Shown here piece after piece: positions 46,908 to 59,227 of a stretch of DNA of 64,000 nucleotides (position 1 is the stretch's first letter; each line of letters begins with the position of its first letter). Made by a program: the position numbers and the translations under genes. The DNA comes from Todiramphus chloris collaris (taxonomy: Eukaryota; Chordata; Aves; Coraciiformes; Alcedinidae). The stretch lies in contig JANVCC010000130.1 in the NCBI GenBank assembly GCA_025345505.1, positions 10,440,641-10,504,640 of the forward strand, written 5' to 3'. The notes beneath the pieces were generated by a model. It saw only the letters and a list, made by a program, of their open reading frames with translations. It had not been told where the DNA came from and searched no databases.

Positions 46908-47345
46908 CTGCATGAGTTGCTGCTTCAGTTTCTGTATTTCTGATATGTTGAGCTCACTGAAGAGGTCAGAGACAGGGTGCAGTGATTCTCCTTTCCTACT
47001 CGTGGGTGTTCGGTAGTCGCCATTGAGTTTCACAAGAGGTCCGTGGATATGTCCATTCATTTTGTCATCATTGTTAGGCTCGCCCCCGTCCTCTGCAAAC
47101 TTCAATCCATCTACTGATATATTAATATGGTTATTATACATACTATCATTGAGGTTGATGTACTGGGAAAGTTCCTTTCTCAGATTGTTCTTTTGCTCCC
47201 TTTCATTTTTTAAAGTTTCCAGGGCTTCCTCCAGCTGATGTTCAGCAATCTCCTTCAGCCGGATGGCATCTTCTAGCTGACTATTAAGCAACACTGTCTC
47301 CTCCTCAAATCGTTTAATCTCATGCTTTAAGCCTTCATATTCAAC
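46908..47345 (-). CDS. BICD1: BICD1 exon 4 (coiled coil plus acidic linker)
   Basis: The 438-bp exon encodes 146 residues and is phase 0 at both ends. The acceptor is TAATTCAG|GTT and the donor CAG|GTAAGA. Residues 1-65 ([16 protein letters not shown] onward) are coiled coil. Residues 75-120 form a less structured acidic and polar segment containing [20 protein letters not shown] and [16 protein letters not shown]. The end ([17 protein letters not shown]) returns to coiled coil and is nearly invariant in BICD1 and BICD2. The [17 protein letters not shown] segment is the BICD1 version rather than the BICD2 version, which supports the paralogue assignment. The exon acts as part of the elongated rod linking motor-binding and cargo-binding ends. 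Confidence 0.97.
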
Positions 47346-50300
47346 CTGAATTAGACAAGACAAAGAACATTCATAATACTAAAACTTGAGTCATGAAAAC
47401 CTGCCATTTATCAGCCTTATAGAAAAAGGTGTTAGAGAAACTACAGCTTGAAATACCAGACTGGCTGCACAGAAAATGCAAGTGGAGCTCGCTCTCTTAA
47501 ATACTTCCCCAATCACTTTTTCAGTATGCGAGAATCAAGAAATAGAACACCTTTTTCTGTGAGGATAAACAATGTGTTTCATGGAAAGAAGGCTGTTTAG
47601 TAGCGGGTGTTGTGGTAGCCACAGATTTATGAATTGCCATAAGCAATGTTGGTATATCATGGTATGTCAAGATTGCAGATTAATATGGTCTGATTTATTA
47701 ATTGCAAGTATTTTGAAGATGGCTTCGTAACTAAAATCTCACCAGATGTAAAGTCACTCAGGCACAGAAACTGTAGTGTTCAAGGACAAAAACTATAGAA
47801 GAGCTTAATTTCTCTTCTGTGTGTTACACAAGCCTCTCTGTTATTCAAGAAGCATTAAATTTTATAAATTAAACAACAAAGTATTCATACAATCAGATTA
47901 ATCTCTAAGATGCTACAAATTCTTAGGGATTTTTAAACTACCAGAAAAATGTAGTCAACAGCTTATCCAGCCACACAATCCTTGGAACTGTGTTTTGGGA
48001 ATGCTGTTTTGTAGCACCTGGCAACCTGTTGCTCTGACAGAGCTGTCTGAAGTGTCCCCCAGCGACCTGGTGCAGCCTTGCCAGGCTTGGAGGGACTCAC
48101 TGGTCTTTTTCCTTCTCAGAGAGCAGCTGCCCCACACTGAGGTGTAGGTATTTATGGGCACTGAAGGCTGAGGAAAACAACATCTTCTCTCTTCTTTAAA
48201 GGCAGCCTCTGCATTTATGCATTCCTCTTTATTGCACCCAACAAGAGGCAAAGCCTAGAAAAACCCAGTGTAGCTCAAAACCAGCTGCTCAGAAATATCT
48301 ATGGTGCAGCAGCTCCCCACTGTAGAAGGCCTTCCCTTGCTGGCCATCCTCATCTTCCTTTTCATTGATGGAAAATCCCACAGCAATGAAAAGGAAAAGC
48401 TTTAGTTATAAAGGTTTGTGTTCATGCTTGGCCAACTCTCCTGGTAAAAATGAGCACACTTAGATTTTTTAATTTAATTCTAATCATGTTACTCATCTAT
48501 CTTTTCTAAATGCAAAAAAATCTGGATATCAGCTGAAATAATTCAATAGTTTGGTGAAAGAGAAAAAGAAATACTAAATTTTTATGATTCCATGAAAAAA
48601 AACCCCACAACTTTTTGCTGTTGAGGTTTTTATAATTCAAATGCATTACTCTGCATTACTATTTGCAATTTTAAGGCATTGACTAGAATATTTTTTTATT
48701 TGACATATATAGATACTTAAACAAATTATAATAAGGATTTGGTCAAAATAGAAATATACACCATTCCTATTGAAGCGGAATAGTTACCAATCTGTCAAAA
48801 GTTTTGTACTCATAAACCTTTGGAAAGGCAAGCTTAAAAACTACTAAATCTTCAAACCCAGAAAATGGAAACATATCAAACAACAAAGTTCCAAAGTCAT
48901 ACTGTGAATTCTTAAATACAAAAGGAAAATCCATTATGTTTTCAGATCTACATTTGGGAATTTGATATCTTTAGTCACTGGAAGCACAGATCCATCTGAA
49001 AAATTATGAAATCCAATCAACTATCTATGTTTATAACTTACGGACATAAAAAAATCCCCAAACAACACTTTTTCAATTTTAAATTCATATGAAAACCAGA
49101 CATCTGTATCATCTATATAGTTAGTATCTCATAGATTCTTGCTTACAAAAGCTACAAGAAAAAAAACCAAACAACAAAAAACAACCGAGAAAAAGACAGT
49201 TTAATACTAAGACTTATAACATATGGCTTTGTAAATTAAAGTACAAAATGTTCTTGAAATCTTATCTTGTAGGTCAAAATTATTTCAGGAATCAGAAGTG
49301 CATGGATATATAATGCAAAATGACTGATTTCTAAAGGCATTCAAAATGTGATGCAATGCTTTTTCTCTCCTCAGACTGCTGGCATTCAGTTTCATTAAGA
49401 ATGAAATATTACGACAAATCTAAACACTCACGAACATATTTTCTTCTGGGGGAAGCTAGGACAGTCCATAAAGAGGTCTTTAATTTCATGTTAGTGTAAA
49501 AATGCCTCCTATGTGGTTGGTGATGAAAAAAAAAATCCATGCCTCAAAGGAGGAATCTGCTGGCTTGGTAAATAACTGACACAAAGATGATGTGCTGTCA
49601 ATTCAGTTTCAGCAGTGTGAAAGTCTAGATATGTCCATAAATAAGGAAACAACATAACCATTTCTATTACTAGCATATTCCCTGCTGCGGGGCTCTTTTG
49701 TTTTAAATGTTTCAAATGCATTTGTGCTAGAGCTGTAAAACAGCAGTAAAATACAACAGAAAAAGTACTGCATATTCCCGCAGCAATAAGGCAGCTTTGT
49801 TAACAAGCTGCCATTAGAAACTGTGACAGTTTTGGCTATTAGATAAAAGCAGTAACTGTGACCAGGCAGTAGGTTAGAACATACAAGAGGGGCTGTATCA
49901 CAGTGCTGCTACCATATGCTAGCAGTTAAGGAAATGGTGTGATGGAGTTCCACCTTACACTGGTCTGGGCAGTGTCTAAAAGGAAGAAACTGTTACACCA
50001 TCCAACTTGGATACTTAAATATTGATCACAGCAAGGTTAACTCTTCTGACGTGACTAGTCTCTTTTGTTCAGTTTAAAGGACAACTGTGTTTCTTGATTG
50101 ATTCCTCAGTGGTATGTGTATACACACACACACACATCAAGCAGCAAAGGAAGCTGTGCTTTTGTAAGGGGGAGAGAACAAACCCCCTGACTGCTAACAT
50201 CTAGATGCAATGGGGTGGTTCCTCAGAGTGCCTTCAGCACTGCAGTGAGAATTACAGTGTGTTGATTTGCTGTCAGCTGCAAATTGCTGTAAGGAGGAAA

Positions 50301-50872
50301 ACAAAAGAAAAACCATGAATGTCTGACATCCCTCTGACTATTTTTGAAGCTTGCCAAACTTGCAGGTTAGCATGGCTGAGAAGAAAGCAACACCAGCACA
50401 ACAAAACCCCAAGAGCAGAGAGGAAAAAAAAAAAAAGAAAAAAAAAGAAAAAAAAAAGAGAGAATGGGGAAAAGATTATTTCCTCTTTTCTCTATTTCAG
50501 AAGAGGAAAGAAAGTGCAGGGAACAAACTGAGAGGAAACAGAGGGCTGAACTCTGTCACCGGGCACTGAGTTCAGTATGCAGGGAGGGAGAAGAGGAAAA
50601 GCAGGAAGCAAAAAGATGCAATTCTATCTCTTTTGATAACTATTCTGCTATTACAAAGTTCTGTAAAAAAATATTCCATTGGGATTTTCCTAAAACTGAG
50701 GTAAGGGCCTCCCCATATGTAAAAAACGGCCAATAACATCGTTTCAGGATAAGCGCTCAGAAAAAACGCAACTGAACAAAAAAACATATAAAGAAACTGT
50801 TATTGAAGTGATGGAAATTTGAGAAAATAGTGTCTATTTTCAGCATAATGTCTAAAATCCTTTGATGCTTAC
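47346..50872 (-). other. BICD1 intron 3
   Basis: A 3.5-kb intron with donor CAA|GTAAGC and acceptor TAATTCAG|GTT. It contains a short CA tract near 50123 and a purine-rich A tract near 50424-50462. Nothing else was recognised. Confidence 0.88.
50424..50462. repeat. Purine-rich low-complexity tract
   Basis: A/G-only sequence of the form (A)n-G-(A)n on the plus strand about 400 bases from exon 3, on its transcript side. It appears as a U/C tract on the BICD1 pre-mRNA and could bind pyrimidine-tract proteins. Confidence 0.9.
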
Positions 50873-51025
50873 TTGATTCTGTTTCAATGTGGACACCAAT
50901 TTCTGTAAAGTGATATTTTCTTCTTCAAGCTCAGTGTAGTCTTGTAGGAGTCTCGCCTCTCGAAACTTGTATTCTCGAATTTCATCTTTCATTCGTATCC
51001 TCTGTAGTTCCACCATTTCGTTATT
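50873..51025 (-). CDS. BICD1: BICD1 exon 3 (end of first coiled-coil region)
   Basis: This 153-bp exon encodes 51 residues, starting [10 protein letters not shown] and ending STLKQNQ. It begins and ends in phase 0. The acceptor is a pyrimidine-rich tract ending TCATCAG and the donor is CAA|GTAAGC. The peptide matches vertebrate Bicaudal D1 almost residue for residue as I know it. It is continuously heptad-like and charged, as expected for the N-terminal coiled coil through which BICD proteins engage dynein and dynactin. The dynein-binding AAxxG box lies in exon 1, outside this window. Exons 1 and 2 (about 142 residues in mammals) must lie beyond position 64000; I did not find exon 2 between here and the window edge. 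BICD2 is the main alternative, but the neighbouring exons fit BICD1 better. Confidence 0.97.
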
Positions 51026-54000
51026 CTGATGAAAGAAAATGCAAGAATGTTACCATTTATGCACAGGCACTTTAATGACGAACACTGCCTTTAGCAAAGG
51101 CCAAACGAAAGAGTTATTCCTCAAATAGAAATGATTTAACAGTGCAAATCAAACAGCATTGGCTTTTAATCTGAGGCCATGTGGTAATTCCAGGTGTGTG
51201 CTGGTAAGGCAGAAATGAGAACATCTGATAAAGAAGCCTGATTAAAACAGTTTCAAGATTATATGTTTATTGAAATGGAAAACCTGTCAAGGGTTTATCA
51301 TCTCATTATTTTTACTGTTCTACAGTACAGTTGGATTTAAATAAAATTACCACCCATTTTCCACAAAACCATGCTTGTAGATGTAGAATCCATACAGAAA
51401 AGCAATGAGTAACAGCATCTGTTCTGTAAAGACATCATTTATGGAGCACTCTCATGTTTGTATCTGCAGGCATTAGAGGCACACAGGTAGGTGGGGGGGG
51501 ACCTGCCAGGCTAGTCAAAAATGGGACAAATGCACTGCTGCGCTGAGCCAGATTACACCCAGCAGTCTGGGAATACATAAGGTCAATACTTTTATTTTCC
51601 CATTAGCACATACAGTTCCCAGACAGTCTTATGAGACGGGTCAAAAGGGATCAGTTTCACCAAAAATTGCTTCCCTTGGATTACAGCTCTGCCTGAGTTT
51701 GACATCAAGGATCAGGTTATGCTGGAAAGACTCTGCTCATGTATCCCCAGTGTAAAAAGCACTACAGGAAGATGAAGTTAACACAGAGATGGAAGAGAAT
51801 GTAGGAGCAACCTCCCCCTCTGCTTTGCAGAAAAGCCTGCGTTTTCCTGATAAATAGGAATAGGAGTAATCTGTCACACTTCCTCCTTGCCTGCAGGAGA
51901 GACCTGAACATTGCTGCAGCAGCTGGTGGAGCAAGGCACTACTGCAAACTTACTGATGGGGCAGAGCCTCCTCCTGCTGGGATATCAGTAAGAGCACACC
52001 TATGAAGCAGTAATGGGTTTCTGTAAAAGACTCCAGCGTGGAGGGAGGGCAATCACTGGCCTGATAGCTACCTGGGAAAGCCAAATGCTTAAAAAAATTG
52101 TTACAGCAGAAATTGTAGTTGTCGAGCTCTAAATAGATCCATCTGTACAACTCACTCGCTAGGATAAAAAGAGTAAGACCACACAATCTGAATTGAGGGT
52201 AAATAGAACTTTGCTTTGCACCAACGTTAAACAGTTAAACCCCCCTGGAAAATAACATTACAAAGCATGGAAAAAAAAAATTGTTGCAAGAGTTACAAAA
52301 GCACTTTTCAAAATGAAGCCTTTTCATTAAAGAACAACAAAAATCATCGCCTTCCCCCTCCTGGCAGCTAATTAAGAAGAAATAAAGACCCTAGGTAACT
52401 TCTTAATCTTTGCTTTAAAAAAAAAAACACAACAGCAGAAGAATCACAGAGCACTAGATAAAATTAACTCTCTGCAAATACTCCTGCATCCATCACTGCC
52501 TAATAAAACTCTCAGTGAACAGCAAGAATGGCACTGCAGGTGAAGGCATTTTATACCTCAGGGCTGCTTTTACACGTTTTGTTTATGTCAGGACATTCTC
52601 AGATGATGTGGTTACTGATGTTTGCTAGGTGTGAGTATTCTTGTGAGTCTGAGGCAGTACATGGACAACACCAAATGCACAACTTTGCTGTGTCAAGTAT
52701 AATTAAGTTACCCTGCAATTCTCCCACTGTTTGGAGGATGATCAGCCCAGGGCATGAATAGCGATGGGGCTGACATCCATCTGATGCACACAGCCATGCT
52801 CTGGTTGAAAGGAATGCCTTTTCAAAAAGGGAGAAAGAATAAAAGGTAGTCAGAGATGGAGCATCTGAGCAAAGAATTTTTACTGAATCCTGATATATCA
52901 TTTCTCCGAAAGAGTACAAGGCATGCTACTTTGAAAAAGCCTCTCATACTCACTCTGTAAGGACAGAGTACTCCTTTGGCTTTCCTATTACTGCAAGCAG
53001 CAAAAGAAAACCTGAGCTACCATCTTTCTGGATTGCACCACCATTTTTTTAAGAAGACAGAAACCACATTCCTTCACCACTTACAACTGCTCCTTCTCCT
53101 ACATAATCTCAGAGCTATAAACAGAAGCATTTATAGCACTTCTCTTCCACCTCTTACATGTGCAGAAACTACCTCTGCAGAGTAATGTCTACTCCCCATT
53201 ACTCATGGCATTTGGTCAAGGAAGAAACAATATGAAAAGGGAAGACTCTCCAGTCAGTATCCCACCTGCCATGCCTGCCACAGCTCTGCCTGCTGGGTTT
53301 CCCATCAGCAGGACCAAGGCCTCCACCTGAAGCAATCCTACTGCTCTGCCACAGCAGCAAAACAAACTCCGATCCTTAGAGAATATGGCATCACCTTTTC
53401 AAAGTGACATCAGATGTGTGTTTTGTCACTGTAAACACCCTGAGAGAGCAATCTCTCCCTGGTCCCAGATCCCTCCTACTATTTGCGAACATCTGCATGA
53501 CGCTGGCAAACATCCAGCTGCAAAGTGCTCTAGAGCTTTCACTGCTTCCATGAAAGGTAATGCTGCCACTGTACAGGGCAAAAACCTGATGTTATTGAGG
53601 TTTATGAGCGAGTGGCCACAGGACAAGCTGGTGGGCTGTTCTACTTGCCTTCAGATGAGATCACTTATGCATTTTGTGGAATTGAACCAGTTTCCAACCT
53701 ATTAAACTCATTCTGAGTTTATTATTTCTTACTGTCATTAAGTAGAATATATTTGTTTCCATCAAATGCTCTGATTAAAACCAGGATCTTCTCTCAACTC
53801 TATTGTCATCTCTAACTATTTTCAATATGTATTTCTTAAGCAGACAATTCACAGTTACAGAGGATGGATTGTGCTGTACAGATACAGGGCCAGTAATATG
53901 CAAATTTTTTATTTGGCCATTGCATCAGTCCACTTCCGAGGTGACTTGGGCTTGTATGAGAGCACTATGAAAGGATTTAAAACACAAGGCAAAGGAGTGT

Positions 54001-55938
54001 GGCATCAGGGCAATTATCTATATGAGCCACTAGAGGACAATGCAATCCAAATTACTAGTGAAATAATTTGTAATTAAACTTCACTGGTAATCATGTGCTG
54101 AACATTAAACTTGCAGGATAGAGCAATTGAGCCAGATGCTTTTACTAGGGCATTGCCTCAGGACTTTCTGTATTTCCAGAGAGGATTCCCCTACCAGCTA
54201 CTGGATCTGTAAAAACCAAATTAATCCAAGAGGTGGAGCTAATGATACACAAGCAGTATTTTAATAGCTGTACACTATTTTCAATCCCAGTCACCAGATG
54301 AACATGGTGCAACAGTTTTAATGGATCACTGCCAAAGAAGAAGGAAAAGGCCTTTCTGTGAAACTATAGAAAACAAGAGAGTCCTTGTCAGCATTGCATC
54401 TAATTATACATGAGCACTAATTGTGGAAGATGTCAGTCACATAGCATGTCTAATGAACCTACATGTAACAGAACAGACCATGAGGGATGAAAAAAAGAAG
54501 GCTTGGTTGAGATAATGTCAGTGAAAGTGAAAGACACCTCTAAGTTTTACAGGGAAAAGAACCGTGTCTGTAAAGTACAACCATCACTTCAATCCTGACA
54601 GGTCTCCAAGAATCAGTACAATATCAATATTAAATAATGAACCTTTGTTGTTCTTAACAAAGCTAAATGCAATATTAATACTTTGTTAATTTTTGATTCA
54701 GCACAGAGTTTTAAAATGCTGTATTCCATAATACAGAGCACATTGTATTAATTGTGTGTATAGATGCATTGTAATACATTGTGTAATATCAAATAATTGC
54801 AAGTGAGGTGATTTAGAATGAAAGAATGGAAATGACCGATTTTGAAAATGATGTGAAAACACATGATTTCCTCACTCATTTTTCTGTCAGAACACCCCCA
54901 GTGTTGTCTGAGGAAGCTACTTGTTCCAGTCCTGTGTCCTACTAATACACCTGACAAAAGCAAACTGGGCAAGGGACAGTGACCTGAAGGTGGGTATTCT
55001 CATCTCCAGGATGAGCAAGTGAGTTGTGGTGGCTCTTGATTTCCTCTACTGTAAACACATAAACTGAACTTTGTGAAAACCGGCGGTGTTTTGAAGCTTT
55101 CTTATAGTGTGAATCCAGTTTATTAACTATTTTCGTTTCTCCCCTACGTGGAATATATAACGGACTTTTTTTCTGGTTTGGTTTTTGTTGTTTGGTTTGG
55201 TTTTCGTTTTGTTTTGGTTTTTTTTGTCTATTATTTTTTGTCACAAACAAAATTGGGGAACTATTGTTTGGTCTTTTTCCCTACATTTTTTTCATACAAA
55301 TTTTCATTAAAAGATTTCAGGTCCTTACTGCAGTACAATGTACTACTGTTCACACTGCAAAACAGCCTTGTAATCCGAAATTAATTATATGCACCAAACT
55401 ACTCTGACTAACTCACTGCTTATCTGTTGCAATATGCAAACCATAGCATGATTCTGTGTGTAACTTTCTGGTTTTCATAATTCATAAGCAAGAGAACAAT
55501 GGAAAATTTATATACTTCCAATTTAATGGCATTGTATTACAGCTGATGCAGTATAAAATCCCATGCAATCTGATGACAGTTTTATTGACAGTTTTATTGA
55601 ACTAGCAGTAAACTGAATGTAATAGAAAGTTTAGGCTCAGACTAATATCCACGATCTCATGTGTTTGTTCAGAAGTCTCACTGTAAATTTGTACATCATG
55701 TTTACTTTACTCTGCAGAGGAAAACAAAAGGTGTATTTTTTTTATGAAGAACAATAGAAAATACAATTTAACTGAGGTTCAAATTTAATTATAAGCATGC
55801 TAACTTCCCATGAGGAAGTATTAGCAGCATGACTTTGGCCACAAACAGGTTTGGGACTCCTTCAGGATCATTCAGTCACAAAATTAACCCCATGTATAAA
55901 TGAATTTAACTTATTATTATTATGAACCTATTCATGAG

Positions 55939-56142
55939 GAAAATCTTCTTTAGTGGGAGGGTGACTGAGCACTGGAACAAGCTGTCCAGAGAGGTTGTGG
56001 AGTCTCCTTCTCTAGAGATATTCAAAACCTTCATGGACATGGTTCTGTGCAACTTGCTCTAGGGGAACCTGCTTTAGCAGGGGGATTGGACTAGATGATC
56101 TCCAGAGGTCCCTTCCGACCCCTACCATTCTGTGATATTGCA
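55939..56142 (+). mobile_element. CR1 LINE 3' fragment
   Basis: Blocks GAGCACTGGAACAAGCTGTC, GAGGTTGTGGAGTCTCCTTC, GGGGGATTGGACTAGATGAT and CCTTCCGACCCCTACCATTC identify the same CR1 3' type as the copy at 37168. It is sense on the plus strand. Confidence 0.92.
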
Positions 56143-56935
56143 TCTCCTTGGAAACATGCAAGTATAAATAAACTCAAGAGAAAATGATGAAAAACAACCA
56201 AACCCTAAAGTATCTTTGATTCATTACTTTTAGAATATACATATAGAGACAAAAAAAATTTAAAGCCAAATTATAACTCCTCTTTACAAACCTCTAAACG
56301 GGTACTTTTTTATTTTCTGTAAACAATGGAAAATCAAATTTTGTATCATACATAGACTTGTTCTCACCAGCTCAATGTAGCACACCACTGGACACACTCT
56401 CCTCCTTTCTACTGATGGAAGAATCTGGACAGGAAAATAGTACAAGACCCAGAAAGAGACTTGCCACAGCAGGGAAGAGGCAGCCAGGGAGTACCAGCTG
56501 GTCTGCAGAGATACCCAGACTGACCTGGCACGTTCTGATTTTTCATTCCAAAGGGATAAAGGAGGTTGAGAGAAGAAAGGATGAAAGGGGGAATAGAAGA
56601 GCAAGGACCATTTCGTGTTTTTTGCCATCAACTCTTTTAGGTCCCCAAAGAAGGTCCTCTAGACTGGCCTTAAATTTTCCTTCTCTCATATACGGAAATA
56701 CTCACCTTGAACTGAAAGAATTATATTTTCTATGTTTACAGATATATTTTAAAACTTAATGGGATTTTGTGGATGACCTAGTATGACCTGATCTGACACT
56801 TGGGCAGAATTTGCAGCCTGATTCCCCTGATTCATAGATGTAGACACCCTAGCTAAGCAGGGATGGAGTATCTCTTACAGAACCATTTTTGCTTCCCTTT
56901 CAATACAAAGATATCTCTATATTCACCCCCCCCCC

Positions 56936-56957
56936 CCAAAAAAAAAACATTTCAAAG
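56936..56957. repeat. C12-A10 tract
   Basis: Twelve C followed directly by ten A on the plus strand, in intron 2, about 30 bases before the CR1 copy at 56988. Confidence 0.95.
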
Positions 56958-56987
56958 ATTCTTTATCCTCATTGTTAAAAGTCTGCA

Positions 56988-57341
56988 TAGAATAATAGAA
57001 TGGTTTGGGTTGGAAGGGACCTTAAAGATCATCTAGTTCCAACCCCCTGCCATGGGCAGGGACACCTCCCACTAGACCAAGTTGCTCAGAGCCCCAACCA
57101 GCCTGGTCTTGAACACATCCAGTGATAGAGCATCCAGAGCTTCCCTGGGTGACCTCTTCCAGTGTCTCACCACCCTCATAATGAAAAACTTTTTCCTAAT
57201 TTTTAACATAAATCTATCCTCCTCCAGTCTGAAGCCATTACTCCTTGTCATATCACTGTAAGCCCTCGTAAAAAGCCCCTCTCCAGCTTTCTCATAGGCC
57301 CCCTTCAGATACTGGAAGGCCAGAGTACGGTCTCCCCAAAA
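56988..57341 (-). mobile_element. CR1 LINE 3' fragment (about 350 bp)
   Basis: The plus strand starts AATAATAGAATGGTTTGGGT, continues with TGGAAGGGACCTTAAAGATC and CATGGGCAGGGACACCTCCC, and ends near TACTGGAAGGCCAGAGTACG. This is the reverse complement of a CR1 3' end. It is less diverged than the other copies and lies in the same orientation as BICD1. Confidence 0.95.
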
Positions 57342-58441
57342 GCACTATCAAAGACAAGGACGAAAAAAGCCATATATTAGCTATAACGTATTGACTAGAA
57401 ACCATATCAAGATAATGTACGTTTTGAGTTTGTTTACCAGCAGTAGTTCTTAAATAATGTACAAAACATCTAATAATTTAATCATCTGAAATCCTCAGTG
57501 CATTTATTTGGAATCACTAAATCTAAAGGTGAATAGCTATCAAGGGCAATTAAATGGTTCATTTATGTAGTTATCACAGAGTTTGAAACACATAATACTT
57601 GTAAATCCTGCTACACATAAATGCAAAATATTTTTTATTAACTTTAACATAGATGTATAAAAAAAGATAGAACTAAGGAATATTCTGGTTGTTTAGGTAT
57701 TTAATTTTCCTGGTGAGTATCATGGGCACATAATACTTTATATCAGTCTATACAGAAGTTAGTAAACTACAAATCCCTAATATTTATCTGAAAAATAATG
57801 TTTTAATTTGACTGCATTTATAGCAATTAGAGCATTATTTATATACCAATTATATATTAATATATTAATCATAATTAATTATAATTAATATTATCACCCT
57901 GTAACAAACACTGCTGTAATATTCCTCACTAATTCCTTCAAAGGAACAGAAACTTTACCAAAGTAAACTCTATTAAAACACCATAAAATTCAGACTCTAT
58001 GTTTATAGCACAGTTCCATTAATATGATCCTTCTGCATATTTGCAGAATGACATAATACATTAACATATGATCATTGTAAATAGCAAAATATCAATTAGA
58101 TGGAAAAGGTTTTACCATGAGAAGGACATTGTGGAGGTTATTTTGTTTAAACTTAAACCTCCGTTTTGGCACTTGTCTCTTGCAGCTCTAGTGGCATTAA
58201 ATATTTCTAAGTGGTAGGATTTATTTCTAAATATCACACTGGGTAAAAGAAAGATGATGACACATCTGTGCCTTGAAGCAGGCTGATAACAGCATCCTGC
58301 AAATGCAGTGCTCTCCATGAAGAGCCTTCCCATAGCCCATTCAGCCCTATACAGGCCTTCAAATGTCTCAAGGTGTGAATGGACAAAACCCTGTCCATCT
58401 AGGGGCTACCCATAGCCCAAAGGCCATTCCTGCTCCCACTT

Positions 58442-58880
58442 AGAGAATCATAGAATCATCAAGGTTGGAAAAGAACCTTGAGATCATCAAGTCCAACCAT
58501 AACCCTAACACTGCTAAATCCACCACTAAACCATGGCCCTAAGCACCACATCTATGTGTGTCCTAAATACCTCCAGGGATGGTGGTGTAATTCCCTGGGC
58601 AGCCTTTTCCTGTGCTTGACAACCCTTTTGGTGAAGAAATTCTTCCTAATGTCCAATCTAAACCACCCCTGGCACAACTTGAGGCCATTTTCTCTTGTCC
58701 TATCACTTGTTACTTGGGAGAAGAGATGGATACTCACCTTGCTATAACGTCTTTTCAGGTAGTTGTAGAGAGTGATAAAGTCTCCCTTGAGCCTCTTTTT
58801 TTTTCCAAGCTAAACAGCCCCAGTTCCCTCCTTATAAGACTTGTTCTCTAGACCTTGCACCAAATTCCTCCATGCCATGT
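58442..58880 (-). mobile_element. CR1 LINE 3' fragment (about 440 bp)
   Basis: The plus strand starts GAATCATAGAATCATCAAGG and TTGGAAAAGAACCTTGAGAT, passes a TGGTGGTGTAATTCCCTGGG block and AAGAAATTCTTCCTAATGTC, and ends around AACAGCCCCAGTTCCCTCC. It is the reverse complement of a longer CR1 3' segment of a different subfamily from the copy at 56988, also same-sense as BICD1. Confidence 0.93.
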
Positions 58881-59203
58881 TGTTGCTGCCATCTACTGAA
58901 AGTCACTGCTACAGGAGCAGGATGGGCTCCCTGGGACCCCCACATTCGGGTCAGGGTGAAGAGCATGGGGCAGGAGCATGCAGCCAGTCACAGACAGGGC
59001 ACTACCTCTTAACAGCACACTTCAGCTGAATTATTTTGCCACATCCTCATTATTCACACCGCACTGAATAGAACCTGAGTAACAAACACTTAAGACTGCA
59101 GCCTCTACATCACCATTTATCCTGTGGCTGACTAGGTACTGCTATAAAGACACCAAACACGAATTGTTCTTCCCAGATTAGCTCAGGAAAGAAAAATAAA
59201 AAC

Positions 59204-59227
59204 AAAAAAAAAAAAAAAAAAAAAAAA
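59204..59227. repeat. A24 homopolymer in an A-rich tract
   Basis: An uninterrupted run of 24 A, flanked by AAAAATAAAAAC and GAAAAACAAAAAAAAG, in intron 2. Confidence 0.95.

Noticed and set aside
49158-49190. A/C-rich tracts (also 1855-1890, 4370-4432 and a T/G-rich one at 55168-55230) as regulatory elements
   Set aside because: They are generic low-complexity sequence without a specific motif.
50319-50736. Three overlapping Lys/Glu-rich plus-strand frames
   Set aside because: They run through an A/G low-complexity tract. The composition is explained by the repeat.
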